Assembly (NCBI GenBank): GCA_018136815.1
Contig: CM030935.1
Span: 3,546,299-3,610,298, forward strand
From: Isochrysis galbana
Lineage: Eukaryota; Haptophyta; Isochrysidales; Isochrysidaceae
Direction: 5' to 3'
DNA length: 64,000 nucleotides
Positions 20,795-31,002 of this stretch are shown piece by piece. The notes under the pieces are model-generated. The model did not search any database. It was not told the DNA's origin and was given only the letters and a program-made list of their open reading frames with translations. How positions within the stretch are numbered: position 1 is the stretch's first letter; each line of letters starts with the position of its first letter. The translations under genes and the position numbers were made by a program.

Positions 20795-23084
20795 TCTGAG
20801 ACTCCTTCTGCCACTTTGTCGGACGTTCCTCGACGTCGACGACCTCGAGTCCACGGGGCAGCTGGAGAAGCACGTCGCCGAATCGGCGGCGGTCCTCCTT
20901 TTCCTGTCGCATTGTTACTTTGAATCGTACAACTGTCGTCGAGAAGTCTTAGCGGCCCTCGAGCACTCGATACCCCTCATCCTCGTGCACGAGCTCCAGC
21001 GTGGCAAGAGTACGCCACTCTCCGAGCTGCGAGCATCGTGCATTCTTCACTGCGGTGAGCACGCAGTTTCCGCGGCTTTCCTTTGGCGACAGGGAATCGC
21101 CACGGAACTGTCATCGACGGGTGACGATGCGGGAGCCTTGGCGCTGCCTCTCCTCCGGCAGCATGCGGACGGTATCGTGCGCAGGCGGCGCGAGGACGAG
21201 GTTGTCGTTGACTCGACATCGTTGCGTGAGCTCGTGATGGCCGCTATGCAAGAAATGTTTATTTCTGAACTGGGTGGCCATGCCGGCGACAACCCGACTC
21301 TTCGCATCGCCGAGCATGGCCCTGCTCTATTGCACGACAAACTCGGCTTCACGTCTCTCGGGCGCGCGCGGGCCGACATGAAAGACGTTGCGACGGCGCT
21401 GCTCACGTCGCGCCCCTCCTACTTGCAAGCCAACCCTCGACCTGGCCCGGCGTGCGATTGCGCGTCACTCGCTGAGGTGCACGATGGGGCAGGTGACACT
21501 CTCACCATCGACGTGGTGATGGAAGCATGCGTTGAATTGCGCCTATTCGAGGCTTGCGCCGCCGAAATGGGCCAATGGATCGAGCGTCGCCTTTTCACGA
21601 TGGCTCCCAGTGTGCGAACAGGATTTCCTCAACCCAGACCCGTCATTCCGTGGGTTCGCTCCGAAAGGCTCCAGCTCGAGTCCTTCAAACAGATCTGCGA
21701 GGCCATCATCCACGCGTGCAACCCCGTCCTGCCGGATCGGAAGGTCGCCAAACGGGCCGAGGCGGTGAAGCCGCCTTACAGCGACCCCTGCGGCACTGGT
21801 GCCGTAAGCAGCGCCGGCGGCGTATGCGGCACTACCTCCTCCGGACATCGGGCGGAGGCTCGCTTGGGGGGGAGCCATCGGCGGAGCGACAATATGAGTC
21901 AACATGATGACCAACCTCTGCAGCCGGACGTGTCGGGTCCGACGCTGCCAGTGCGGACGATCATGCCATGGACGGCGGCACGCGGGGTGGCACGCTTCGC
22001 CCAAACCGCGACGCAGGGGGACAAGGACGTAGGAGATGTTCCCTACACGAAGCATTGTGTTGGTGGTCACCATGTGATGCCCGGTGAGTCGAGCGGCACC
22101 CTGGTCTCCTCGAAACGCTCGCACACAACGGCTCCGCCCGTGATGCGCCTGGGTGAGCTCGTCCATGCCGATGGCGAGCTGGCTCATCTTGGCGGCGCCT
22201 TTATTGCCGACTTAACGTTTGGCGCGAGGAAGCCTGTCGTAGTCTTTTCCATCGCAAACGCCGGGGTAATTGAACTAGTTGCTCAGCTCGAGGCATTATA
22301 CGCTGGCGCTGTCGCCTTTCAGTCGACGGCCCTGGCTGCCGGAGGTACGCACTCAATCGGTGATGAGACCCCAAGGCCTATTGCTTCCTCTCCTCGATCG
22401 CCGGATGCTGGGGTGGTACCCAAAAGCTTTGCCGAGCCCGTCCTGTTGAGCCCCGGCTCTACGGCCGAGCACATGCAACCCAGTCGCTTTCGGCGTGCGA
22501 GGGCGCACTTCAAGCGAGCTGGCTTGATCGGAAGCTATCGCTTTCGTACCTCCTCTAGTCTTGCACGGATGATCATTTCGAGGAGGCCTGACGAGGCCTC
22601 GACTGAAGAGGCTGAGATGAACAATGTAGCTGGCAGGGCTAGCCGCCAGGTGGTTCCCGATTTCTTCTTGCTACTTTTGAATCGAGCTGGGTTGGTTCGT
22701 GGCAACACTGAACTTCGGGACTTTGTAAGCGCAGCGCTTGACCTCGGACTCCGCCCGATTGTGCTCCATGACTTGCGACCCTCGGAGGTGAATGAGACCG
22801 GCTCCTTTACAGATTTTTCGGCTCACATGGATTTGTGGCAGCTTCAACTCGGCGGTAGGTCAAGGGCCATCTTTCAGCGTATTGCGTTGCCTGTCCACGG
22901 CGGCGATGCTCATTTTGCAGCATCGGCCGTCCTTATAGCCGAGGCTATGGGCGCGAAGGTCACGCCACTTCCTTTTTCAAAGGTGGCCGCACTTCGAAGG
23001 CAGCAGATGGCGAACAAGAAGGCAGAAAAGGTGCATGTGCTGGTGCCCAAGTTTGATGGACGTCTTGTTTCCAATTTCGTTTAA
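20795..23084 (+). CDS. TIR-domain protein with a second, degenerate TIR-like domain (5' end in gap)
   Basis: The open frame runs about 760 residues from the gap to a TAA at 23082. The start matches the LDVDDL-type TIR fold known from algae and oomycetes: TFLDVDDLEST, VLLFLSHCYFESYNCRREV (the Glu of RREV sits where TIR NADases carry their catalytic Glu), and IPLILVHE. The middle is long, low in hydrophobics and likely disordered. A C-terminal segment repeats the pattern (DFFLLLLNRAG, ELRDFVSAALDLGLRPIVLH, IALPVHGGDAHFAASAVLIA) with Asp in place of that Glu. The possible role is TIR-type signalling or NAD+ hydrolysis; this is inference. No introns are evident. The N-terminal strand of the first TIR is lost in the gap. 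Confidence 0.68.
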
Positions 23085-23467
23085 GATGACGGACACCGCG
23101 CCATCAACGAGCGATGGGTGGTCCCTACTCAAAGATAGTCGGAGGTGTCATGGTCCTATCGCACGAAATACTTGCACGCGTTTCCTCAAGTAAGTGCGAA
23201 CTCCCAAGGCCCCCCCTCCCTCCCAAAGGTTGTGTCATCCGGCATTGTAGACAATCGAAGAAGCGCACAGATAGATGTGAGGGAGCCTCGGTTGAGAAAA
23301 GATATCGCGCATCATCGAGACGGGGGGAAAGCTTTCCCCTTGCCTCTCCCCCCGCGCAATCTGAAGTGGGAGCGGAGCGATGGCGAACGACCCGCTTAGA
23401 CAGGCCGGCCTTCAACGCCCGACTAATAAGCCTCACACTCAGCAATACCCTGATACACCTCATTGTT
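23085..23467. other. Intergenic
   Basis: No gene recognised. A short CTCAAG/GTAAGTGCG splice-like site near 23190 could mark an untranslated exon. Confidence 0.4.
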
Positions 23468-24040
23468 AGGGCGGTCAAAAAAAATAGATCTGAAGATTCA
23501 GGGCTACACACCTATCGCTAAGACAGTATCTACTATCGCATATCAGACATCGCCCTTCCATCCCCTCACTACGCCTCCTCGCCTTCCCCCCCTCCTTACT
23601 TTATCTTTGTTGTCGGGGGTGCGGCCCTGGTGGGGTACCATGGGCCCGGTTGTGGATGCGTGTTCAGGGTGGGCCTGTTGGGTTGTGCACTTGTGTTCTT
23701 TTGTATTCGGGGGAGTCTTGTGGGGCTTCGTGTGGTCTTGGGTGTGTTGCGCGTTCCTATTCGGGTTTGTCTCCACGGCCCGTTTCAGGTTGTCTAGAGG
23801 CCCGTCTCCGAGCCTGTTTCTGGATTGGCCGTAATCAAGTGCTCTACTCCTAGTCTTGTGGCCAGAGATAGGAGCTCCGCACTGGGGATTAGGTTACTTT
23901 TGGTTATCCGGGTCGTACAAAGGGCGAAGAACCGCCATGTCTATCCTTTTTTTCGATTGCCTCCCCATGCCGGCTTGGGCGGTTCTCGACGAGTCCGTCG
24001 AGTTCGCGAAAAGGAGGGCGCAGCATAGTTTAGTGAATCT
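23468..24040 (-). repeat. CTGAAGATT-family retroelement 3' end (copy 3)
   Basis: An A-run plus GATCTGAAGATTCAGGGCTA starts the plus-strand view. The 570 bp include GGGGTGCGGCCCTGGT, GGGCCCGGTT and a block at 23935-24020 that matches 12860-12935 on the other strand (coding-like, GCCCATGCC and CTTGGGCGGTTCT). Minus-strand orientation of the element is inferred from the terminal T-run. Confidence 0.6.
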
Positions 24041-25127
24041 TTCTATGATGCATGATGCGTATTAGCGCGGCCGCTCGGCAGGGCGCAGCGCGCGGCGCCG
24101 AGGGCGACGCCCGACTCGAGGCCGAACGGCGCCGTGCTAGGAGATGCCGAACAATGCGCGCGCGTGGGCTCCGCCGCACCCACGGCGCCTCGGGCGACGC
24201 AGGGCGACCCGGACAGCGGCCCGGCGCATGTCGCGCAGCGCATCATGTGCATACTCCCTGTTGCGGGTAGGGAGGGTCGCACGCCTCCCTCCGTACCGTT
24301 TCCCGCCTTTAGGTCCCCCCGCACGACGCCCCCTTCCGTCGTCACGCCCCGGATCCCCCCCCCTTCCTTACATCAGCGCCCGTACTCCGCCCGCTCCCGA
24401 TAGGATCGCCCCCTCCCCTGTCCCTTTCCGCTTCGTATGAGTCGCCGGCCCCATTTCATCCCTCTCCTTTCCCGCGCGTTTCCCCCCCCCCGCGTGTCAT
24501 CTCTTCTCTCGGTGTCCTTCGTACGCTCTGCGCCACCGCACGAGCGCCCCTGTGCTCCTCCTCGTATGCCTCCTGTCCCCGTCCTCGTCCCACGCGACTG
24601 CATGCCAACTGAGGCCACCCGCTCGTCCTCAGTTCCCTCGTCGCGTGCCTCCCTGCCGCCCCTGGTAGCCCGCGCCCCATGCTTCCTAGGAACTGTATCA
24701 CACACGTTACAATAATAAAACATCTGAGCGTTAGTACCACTACTGCCACTAGCCCGGTACTATCACGACACCCCTCAGCGCACCTGCCCGTACGCCTTGA
24801 CGTGTGCTGTCACTAGACACATACGCATATGCACCCCTACGAATCTCCCCCCTCGCAAACCCCCGGCTCCCATTATTACTCCCCACAAGCTACAATGAGG
24901 GAAAACCCATTGAGGCGGACCGACCTACGTCGGGCGACTCTCCGGGAAAAAGCACCGGGGGGGGGGGGGAAGGAACCTCTCGTCATGAAAAGAAACGGCC
25001 CTTACAGCTCTCGCCGCGAGCTGTCCTCGAGAAATAAAAGACTGCGCCTCGAGATACCTGCCACCGTGGTTCCCGTAGGCGCCTTGAGCCTCTCCCTCCT
25101 CATCCCCCTCCTGTCGCCAGCCGCCCC
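24041..25127. other. GC/C-rich intergenic stretch
   Basis: 24060-24260 is very GC-rich and 24280-24680 is C/T-rich on the plus strand. Several frames are open by composition only. No motif recognised. Confidence 0.5.
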
Positions 25128-25655
25128 CCTCCGCCCGTTTGCTAACGCAAACGAGTCCCGTTTCTCACCGCACTCCATCGGGGGGGGTGCAAACCCCCCC
25201 CCTCTCCCTCTCTCCGTTCTCCTCCACCTCTGTCCCTGCGGCGCGTCGCCATGCGGCGCGCCACGGCCTGCTCTCAGAGGCCCTTTGGGGGCTCTCAGAG
25301 GGCCAGCCAGGGCAGCTCAGGGGGCAGTGGAGGCTGGGGCTCAGCCCCTGGCCCCTCCTGCCTCTCCCACGCTTGCCTCGCTGGCCCTGGGAGCCGCCCG
25401 AAGCCCTCTGTCTGCCTGGCGACCAGGGATGGGGGGGGAGTCAGCTCGAGGGCAGGCCCATGCTGGGCGTGGGAGTGCGAGTCACGGCCCGCGCCCACTA
25501 GGGGCCTGGGCCAGAGTGTTGATTGCCCAGCCCCTGCCAGAGGGCAGGGGCTGGGGTTGATTGTACGGGCCCACCCCGGGGGGTGTCCGCGATGGAGAGA
25601 GGGGGGCGCGAGGCCCCCATTGACCCCCACTTATAAAAGTAGGTTAGTGTATCAC
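25128..25655 (+). repeat. Hairpin-headed repeat family A (copy 3)
   Basis: It starts CGTTTGCTAACGCAAACG, a near-perfect hairpin, followed by AGTCCCGTTTCTCACCGCAC, CCATCGGGGGGG, CGGCGCGTCGCCATGCGGCG, and the CAGGGGGCAGTGGAGGCTGG middle. It ends in GGGGCGCGAGGCCCCC and CTTATAAAAGTAGG. It aligns end to end with 34198-34760. The small proline- and alanine-rich frames inside are compositional. Confidence 0.65.
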
Positions 25656-25782
25656 ACACGTTACAGACACCAACCCCACTTCCTCTGCACACAACACAGC
25701 CACAGCTTCACTCCTTTCACCACACTCCCGTGACGTGTGCTAAAAATCTATTATACGATGGTTGGGGGTAGCTCCCCAGACG

Positions 25783-27705
25783 TCAAATGTTAAGGAATAT
25801 GCGCCCACCTACCACGAAGTCGCCACAGCCGTCGTCCGTAATGTATTGTCCCTCGACGTAAGCCACATCAGACTCTAAGAGATGTCGCGTGTCCAAGTAC
25901 TGAGGTGCTTCCTCGCGCATCTTTGCGCCTGATCGAATACCTCTAGCAGAACAAGCTGCACGTACAGCTCTTTCAATTCCTCCCAATATGTCGCTCCTCC
26001 CACAGACGGCTACCACGGCATTCTCCAGATTCACACCTTGATCGTGTAGGCTGAGAACGCGATTCGAGGTGGTCTCTCTGGCCGAATCCTCATTGGCTCG
26101 CATCGGACCGTTGAAGGGCAAACTCAGGTCTAGGGCGAGAGCTTGATGGACATATAACTTGCCCGCCTTTGTCTCCATAAGAAGTTCTTTCAGACGGCTG
26201 AAGTCCCCCGCGCTTGTGTGGGTCTCGGCTCTGATGGCAGCGCTCTCCTCGTTCTTCACAACTGACGCCATTTCCATCAACCGCTCGCCTCTTTCAGCCG
26301 CCGCGAGGAGTTCACGATGAAGATTCATGGTAGTAGAATTCAAGGCTTCTTGAAGACTCATGCTGTCGCTGATCAACAATGTTAAGGCAAGATCTCCATT
26401 GGCAGCCCAAGAAGCCAGCTCCTCCGCGTAAGGCAAATGGTACATACTACGAATCCCAAGGTATAGATGGACGCGAACGGGCAGCCGTGACTCGTGGGTT
26501 TGGCCTTTGGCGCCATTCATCAAGCTCTGTACACCGTGTTCGTCACTAACACTACAACCTCGGTCTAGATCATCGCTCAATGCCGGAATAAGAATGCGCT
26601 GCCTCAGACTATTCATACGCACAAGTGCGTCGATTGTCGGCCTCATAGCTGCGATGCCGGTGCCAGTTGCCACTAAAACAGCGTGGCGAATGCCCGAGTG
26701 CTTCATCCGGAATTCGGGTGGGGCTGCATTTGCAGGCAACCGTTCGTTGATGTGGTGAATCGCCTCAAGGAATAGTTTGCCCTCACGTGAGTAAAAGCCG
26801 CCGACTGCTGGATTAACATAGAGAGCACCGGCTCCGGAGATGGGTAGCGGCCCAACGGGAAGCTCACGCAGACGGTAAAGCAGCTCAGTCACCTCTGGGT
26901 TCAGGTGCGAGTCTGGAAGACCAACGAGCACCTCCAGCTCTCCAACTGACGTTTTGGGAAGAGCTGTGCCGTCATCAACACCCAACGGAAGAAGATTGGC
27001 CAGAGCTAGAGGTTGTTCGAGAGGCCGACGGGCAGCCCAAGACCGCGCCATCGACATACTCGAGCGCGAAGTGTCCGGCTTATCAGCCAAAGCTTGGAGC
27101 CGAACGACAGCGCCCGGTCTATGATTGCTGGTGATGGCTCGCCAATCGACATCGTTAACTTCCAGCGTAATGAGCTGGTAGTCTCCAAATGTCAGCTTCT
27201 TCTTGATGGAGAGGACTGGACGCAGATCATCAGTGCAGTCCGAGCCATACCAGTTACAAGGGCAGCGTAAGATACCGAGGCCACGTGCGGCTCCCCCTTC
27301 GGCGTATCGCGACTGCACAGCCGGCTCACAGCTTCCCGGAGCACAGAGCAGTCCAAGTCCAGTGGGCATCGGATACCGCTCCAGTCCAACCTCAGGTGGC
27401 AGGCATCCGGGAGGGCAAGGAGTTGCCCCGCGTGGGTATGCTGCGCCGGCGGCGAACGCATCGCAGTCGACGAGCACATCGCCCACATGGAGAACATCCG
27501 AGGCCCACCGTCCGCATGTGGTGGTACACCATTCGGCGACACACGGCACCAGCTCGGAGTCGATCGAGCAGCGGGCGTCGGAAGGCGCTGCGTCGCACCA
27601 TGGGCCACAGAGCCGCAACCCTTCGTGCCCGTTCTTCGCCCACACTCCGTTGCCAAGCGGCGGCAGTGCCAGCAGCGAGACCGGCGAGACGAGCGCGACG
27701 GACAT
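25783..27705 (-). CDS. Secreted EGF-like/Cys-rich protein fused to ferredoxin-reductase-like FAD/NAD(P) module
   Basis: The 640-residue single-exon protein opens with a signal peptide (MSVALVSPVSLLALPPLGNG). About residues 30-160 are Cys-rich and end in an EGF-like CPCNWYGSDC. The rest resembles a ferredoxin-NADP+ reductase-type module: an FAD-binding barrel (FGDYQLITLEVNDVDW, PGAVVRLQAL), the nucleotide-binding turn LVATGTGIAAMRPTIDAL, LYLGIRSMYHLPYAEELASW, GKLYVHQALALDL and a C-terminal VVAVCGRSDILGGIERAVR. An extracellular or endomembrane flavin oxidoreductase is the likely role; the electron partner is unknown. Residues 240-330 lack clear family motifs. The ATG at 27705 is chosen because it begins the signal peptide. 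Confidence 0.65.
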   Translation of the reverse strand: MSVALVSPVSLLALPPLGNGVWAKNGHEGLRLCGPWCDAAPSDARCSIDSELVPCVAEWCTTTCGRWASDVLHVGDVLVDCDAFAAGAAYPRGATPCPPGCLPPEVGLERYPMPTGLGLLCAPGSCEPAVQSRYAEGGAARGLGILRCPCNWYGSDCTDDLRPVLSIKKKLTFGDYQLITLEVNDVDWRAITSNHRPGAVVRLQALADKPDTSRSSMSMARSWAARRPLEQPLALANLLPLGVDDGTALPKTSVGELEVLVGLPDSHLNPEVTELLYRLRELPVGPLPISGAGALYVNPAVGGFYSREGKLFLEAIHHINERLPANAAPPEFRMKHSGIRHAVLVATGTGIAAMRPTIDALVRMNSLRQRILIPALSDDLDRGCSVSDEHGVQSLMNGAKGQTHESRLPVRVHLYLGIRSMYHLPYAEELASWAANGDLALTLLISDSMSLQEALNSTTMNLHRELLAAAERGERLMEMASVVKNEESAAIRAETHTSAGDFSRLKELLMETKAGKLYVHQALALDLSLPFNGPMRANEDSARETTSNRVLSLHDQGVNLENAVVAVCGRSDILGGIERAVRAACSARGIRSGAKMREEAPQYLDTRHLLESDVAYVEGQYITDDGCGDFVVGGRIFLNI

Positions 27706-28099
27706 GCCGAGGACGAACTATTTCGGGAGCAAGGAGGCAACCAACCTCCACTGAAGAGTCTGTAGGAGGGATAGATAGATATATGTTACGGCTCGGCTTG
27801 GTGTAAGGGACACCTGGGGCGTCCCGTGGCTTCGAAGATTCGCAATAAGCTAGAGCTCGCTCTCTCTCTGGGCGGGTTAGAATGCCTTCCAAGTAAAGTA
27901 CAGTGGGGGGCGGCCACCACATGCCCAAACATTCTGCTCAAACCGGCGACTCACCCCCTAAAAATAGGCGACCACGACCATTTTTATTTGAGGGAGGACT
28001 TGGACTCTCTCTAAAGTATTCAAGTATTCGGAAAGAAACCGCGTCTGGCCAGTGGTTGAACTGGCGAAAGGGTGAGAGCAACGTGAAGACGGTCCGTCG
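27706..28099. promoter_or_regulatory. Divergent intergenic region between reductase and phosphatase genes
   Basis: About 390 bp separates the two start codons facing away from each other, so it must hold both promoters if the genes are independent. No TATA box or other site is convincing. Confidence 0.35.
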
Positions 28100-29257
28100 A
28101 TGTGCGACGGCGATACTGGCACCGCCGCCCTCCGCCCGCCGGTCGCGCTGGTCTTTGAGATGGGCTCTGGCTTGGCCCGGTCAGGGCGGCCGCCGGCCGA
28201 CGCAACCAAGCGTGATCGGCCGTGGCGCAAGCCGTCGGCCACAGTCGCAGCCGAGCGGCGCGCCATGCGAGAGGCACTCGGCAGTGCTGACTGTGGGGTG
28301 CATCTCCCAGGGCTAGAGGTGGCGCTCCGTGCGCAGGAGTACTTGGATAGTCGGAGAGGCATTCAGAATAGCACGCTGAGTGCCGACGGCTCTGACCAGA
28401 CCGCGGTGGACGGTCAACTGGGGCGTGACTTGCAGTGTGTGACGACTTCACTCCTGCAGGCCGCGACAAACGCTCGCGCAGAGCCTGAGGTGGAAGCTGC
28501 GATCGCGGAGGTCAAGAATGCGTTCGAGGCAGCAGGAGTGCCCACTGGCACGTTGATGCGCGACCGCTCGGCTGGTGGGCCTCGGACAAAGCTCCAGTTA
28601 CTTCATCTGGTTGCACCAAGACTATGGGTGGGAGGATGGGCTGCATTGAATGACAAGTGTAGTGTTCTACGACAGCGGAAGATTACCCATGTCGTCTCCG
28701 TCGTCTCCGCTGAGAAGCGCTCGCTCCCACCATTCATTCTCGGCCACTACTACCATCGTGTGGACGATCGCGAGGCGGCTGCCGAAGATATGGCAGCTGG
28801 CTTTCGCGGCATTGTGGGCTTCATTGAAGAGGCTCGACAAGCCGGAGGGGTGGTTTATGTGCATTGTGGGGCAGGCATCTCCCGGGCACCAACAGCGGCC
28901 GCAGCATACTTGATTTGGAAGTTGCGACTCTCCGCCGCGGCTGCAATAAGTCTGCTCCGTCGCTCGCGCCCGTGCGCCCGCCCAAATGTCGGCTTCGTGA
29001 ACGTCTTGAAGGCATGGGAGGTCACCTGTTGTGCCCTGCCGCTCAACACATTGCCCGCTGATTTCAAGTTTGACGCACAGTCCGCTTCGAAATCGATGAT
29101 GAACACGGCGATTGTAGCTCCAGAGCCAGAGATACCGAGTAAAAGCGGAGTGGAGACGCATCTGTTGAGGCTTGCCGTGGATCCGGCCGCAACAATAGTG
29201 AAACCATGGCCATCTCCCAATGGACGGCGTGTGGATGAGGTGGTTGATAGTCCGTAG
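28100..29257 (+). CDS. Dual-specificity protein phosphatase
   Basis: The 385-residue single-exon protein has about 170 residues of N-terminal extension without recognised domain. A DSP catalytic domain follows: VAPRLWVGGWAAL, ITHVVSVVS, the general-acid region HRVDDREAAAEDM, the P-loop VHCGAGISRAPT (HC-x5-R, nucleophile Cys) and the PNVGFVNVLKAWE helix that closes atypical DSPs. It should dephosphorylate Ser/Thr and Tyr residues. The C-terminal 60 residues are polar and probably disordered. The start ATG at 28100 is the first in frame. Confidence 0.85.
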   Translation: MCDGDTGTAALRPPVALVFEMGSGLARSGRPPADATKRDRPWRKPSATVAAERRAMREALGSADCGVHLPGLEVALRAQEYLDSRRGIQNSTLSADGSDQTAVDGQLGRDLQCVTTSLLQAATNARAEPEVEAAIAEVKNAFEAAGVPTGTLMRDRSAGGPRTKLQLLHLVAPRLWVGGWAALNDKCSVLRQRKITHVVSVVSAEKRSLPPFILGHYYHRVDDREAAAEDMAAGFRGIVGFIEEARQAGGVVYVHCGAGISRAPTAAAAYLIWKLRLSAAAAISLLRRSRPCARPNVGFVNVLKAWEVTCCALPLNTLPADFKFDAQSASKSMMNTAIVAPEPEIPSKSGVETHLLRLAVDPAATIVKPWPSPNGRRVDEVVDSP

Positions 29258-29340
29258 TACCGGTTGATCTCCCTACCATGACAGCATCTGTGAAAACCTT
29301 AGGCCGTGCATGCATGAAAGCAAAAGAAGATCCACACATG

Positions 29341-29740
29341 ACAGGGCGGTCAAACAGTGATTTATGACTACTAACATGTGGGGTTGTTGGGTGTTTTGGC
29401 TGTTCTCCAACGCCCAAGAAAAAATCCTAGGGGGCTCACCTGCCGCCACGAAAAATTGCTGAGGAAAACGGTGGCCCCCCCCCCCCCCCCTCGCCCCCTC
29501 TGCACACGCGCTGGGGCTCTAAAAGTACAGAACTGGTAGGGCGGTCAAATAGTGATTTATAAGCACTAACATGTGGGGAGGGGGCTGCATTTTTTGACCG
29601 TTCTCCGAAGCCCAAGAATCCTGGGGGACTTACCTGCCAACACGAAAAATTGCCGAGCAAAATGGTGGGTTTTTACCGCCCCCCTCGCCCCCCCCTGCAC
29701 ACGCGCTGGGGCTCTAACAGTAACAGTACAGAACTGGCGG
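29341..29740. repeat. Two tandem units of about 197 bp downstream of the phosphatase
   Basis: AGGGCGGTCAAA(C/T)AGTGATTT starts units at about 29342 and 29538. Each contains ACTAACATGTGGGG, a CCCAAGAA block, CACGAAAAATTGC, a long C-run and GCACACGCGCTGGGGCTCTA. They are about 85 percent alike by eye. Confidence 0.75.
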
Positions 29741-29759
29741 TCGCGCCGCGGGGTCAATA

Positions 29760-31002
29760 AATAAGCTTATTTCGGGGCCGTTGTTTCATGACACGCGATT
29801 CTCCCGAGATCCATCCGCGCTATCGGGCGCCCGACCTTCATCTAGTGCCTAGAGCAGGGGGGACGTCAACCTACGGTTATAAGTAGAAGTAGGGGTCAAC
29901 AACTATCTTTAAACAGACAGGAAGATAGGGTCAGGGAACGCGCGTCGCTTCCCTCCTCCCCTGCCGTCACCCCCGCCGCGCCGGCCGATCGGGCCGCGAC
30001 CAACGCTGCGCCGCCGAAGCGCGCGCGAGCCACACCCAAGGCTGAGCAGATAGATGAGCAGATGAGCACGTACCACCATGGTCAACATGGCCACCATGGC
30101 CACACAGACCAGCCACCCTCTCCAGCTACATGTGACCAGCCCCAAAGTGGGCCTAGGCGTCGTCGGAACGCCTCCCATAGGGAAAGCCTCCGGCCTCCGG
30201 GCTGGGCCCCTAACACCCTACACAGTCGCGGTTCTGGCCTCGTGCGCAAGCACGAGACCCACGCCCAACCAGACAACTCAACCTTCCCCAATAGGGGTCA
30301 GCGCAACAAAAGCCTCAAAGAAGGCAAGGCGCATAGGCCCCTGGACCAAAGGCCGAAGGGACTTGACAGCTCACAAGACAGTACCAAAAAGGCCAACAGG
30401 CCTCCCTCACACACACACACAACGGGTCGGGTGAGAACCATCACGCACGGGGCGAGACCCAAGGCCCACACGACAGGTCACACAACATGCCCAAAGGGCA
30501 CCAGGCCCGGGGTGTTAGAGTTTTAAAACTGAGTTTTCTTGTCCGTGCTCGTTTAACCCTAGTGCTGAGGGACCGTGGCCCCTGACGGCAATCCTACCCC
30601 TGTGCTGCGCGGTTCCCTTCTCTCTGGGAGCATACAATAGTAGGAGGAGTAAAAAAAAATGGGTGGCCAGGCGTGCTAGCTCATCTCTGTAGATGCTCTC
30701 TACTTGTCATTCATCATTTGAGTCCTTTTTCTTCGCGTGAGAGGCTGTTCCACTGCGGGCCATGGCGCAAACAAACTCGTCGTCGTAAGTGAAGCAGCGC
30801 CGATGATTTCGGCGCATCGGGCCGGCACTCCTCCTACTCTACTATGAGTCAAAGGGGTGGCGGGTGCGAAGACGTAGATGTTCTCGTGGATACGAGAGGA
30901 GAGCGAGGATCCCCCGCACCCCCTCTTCTCCCTCTTTGTGGGTGGGTGTGGGTGGCCTCCGCCCCCGCCTGTCGGCCGCGCCGCGGCACACTCTCTCTCT
31001 CG
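29760..31002. other. Intergenic region with a possible gag-like fragment
   Basis: Around 29930-30526 a plus-strand frame is open (APPKRARATPKAEQIDEQMS, then His/Gly- and Arg-rich sequence). The composition recalls retroelement gag, but nothing diagnostic is seen. The remainder to 31002 has no recognised gene apart from the METTL3 5' flank. Confidence 0.4.

Noticed and set aside
20643..23084. A single continuous 813-residue protein spanning the gap
   Set aside because: The first part is glucan synthase intron sequence and 34 codons are Ns; continuity through a gap of unknown size cannot be claimed.
29341..29740. CRISPR-like array
   Set aside because: Only two long diverged units without short repeat/unique spacer structure, in a eukaryotic genome.
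30062..30526. His/Arg-rich 154-residue protein as a host gene
   Set aside because: No conserved motif or splice context; composition suggests retroelement gag debris at most.
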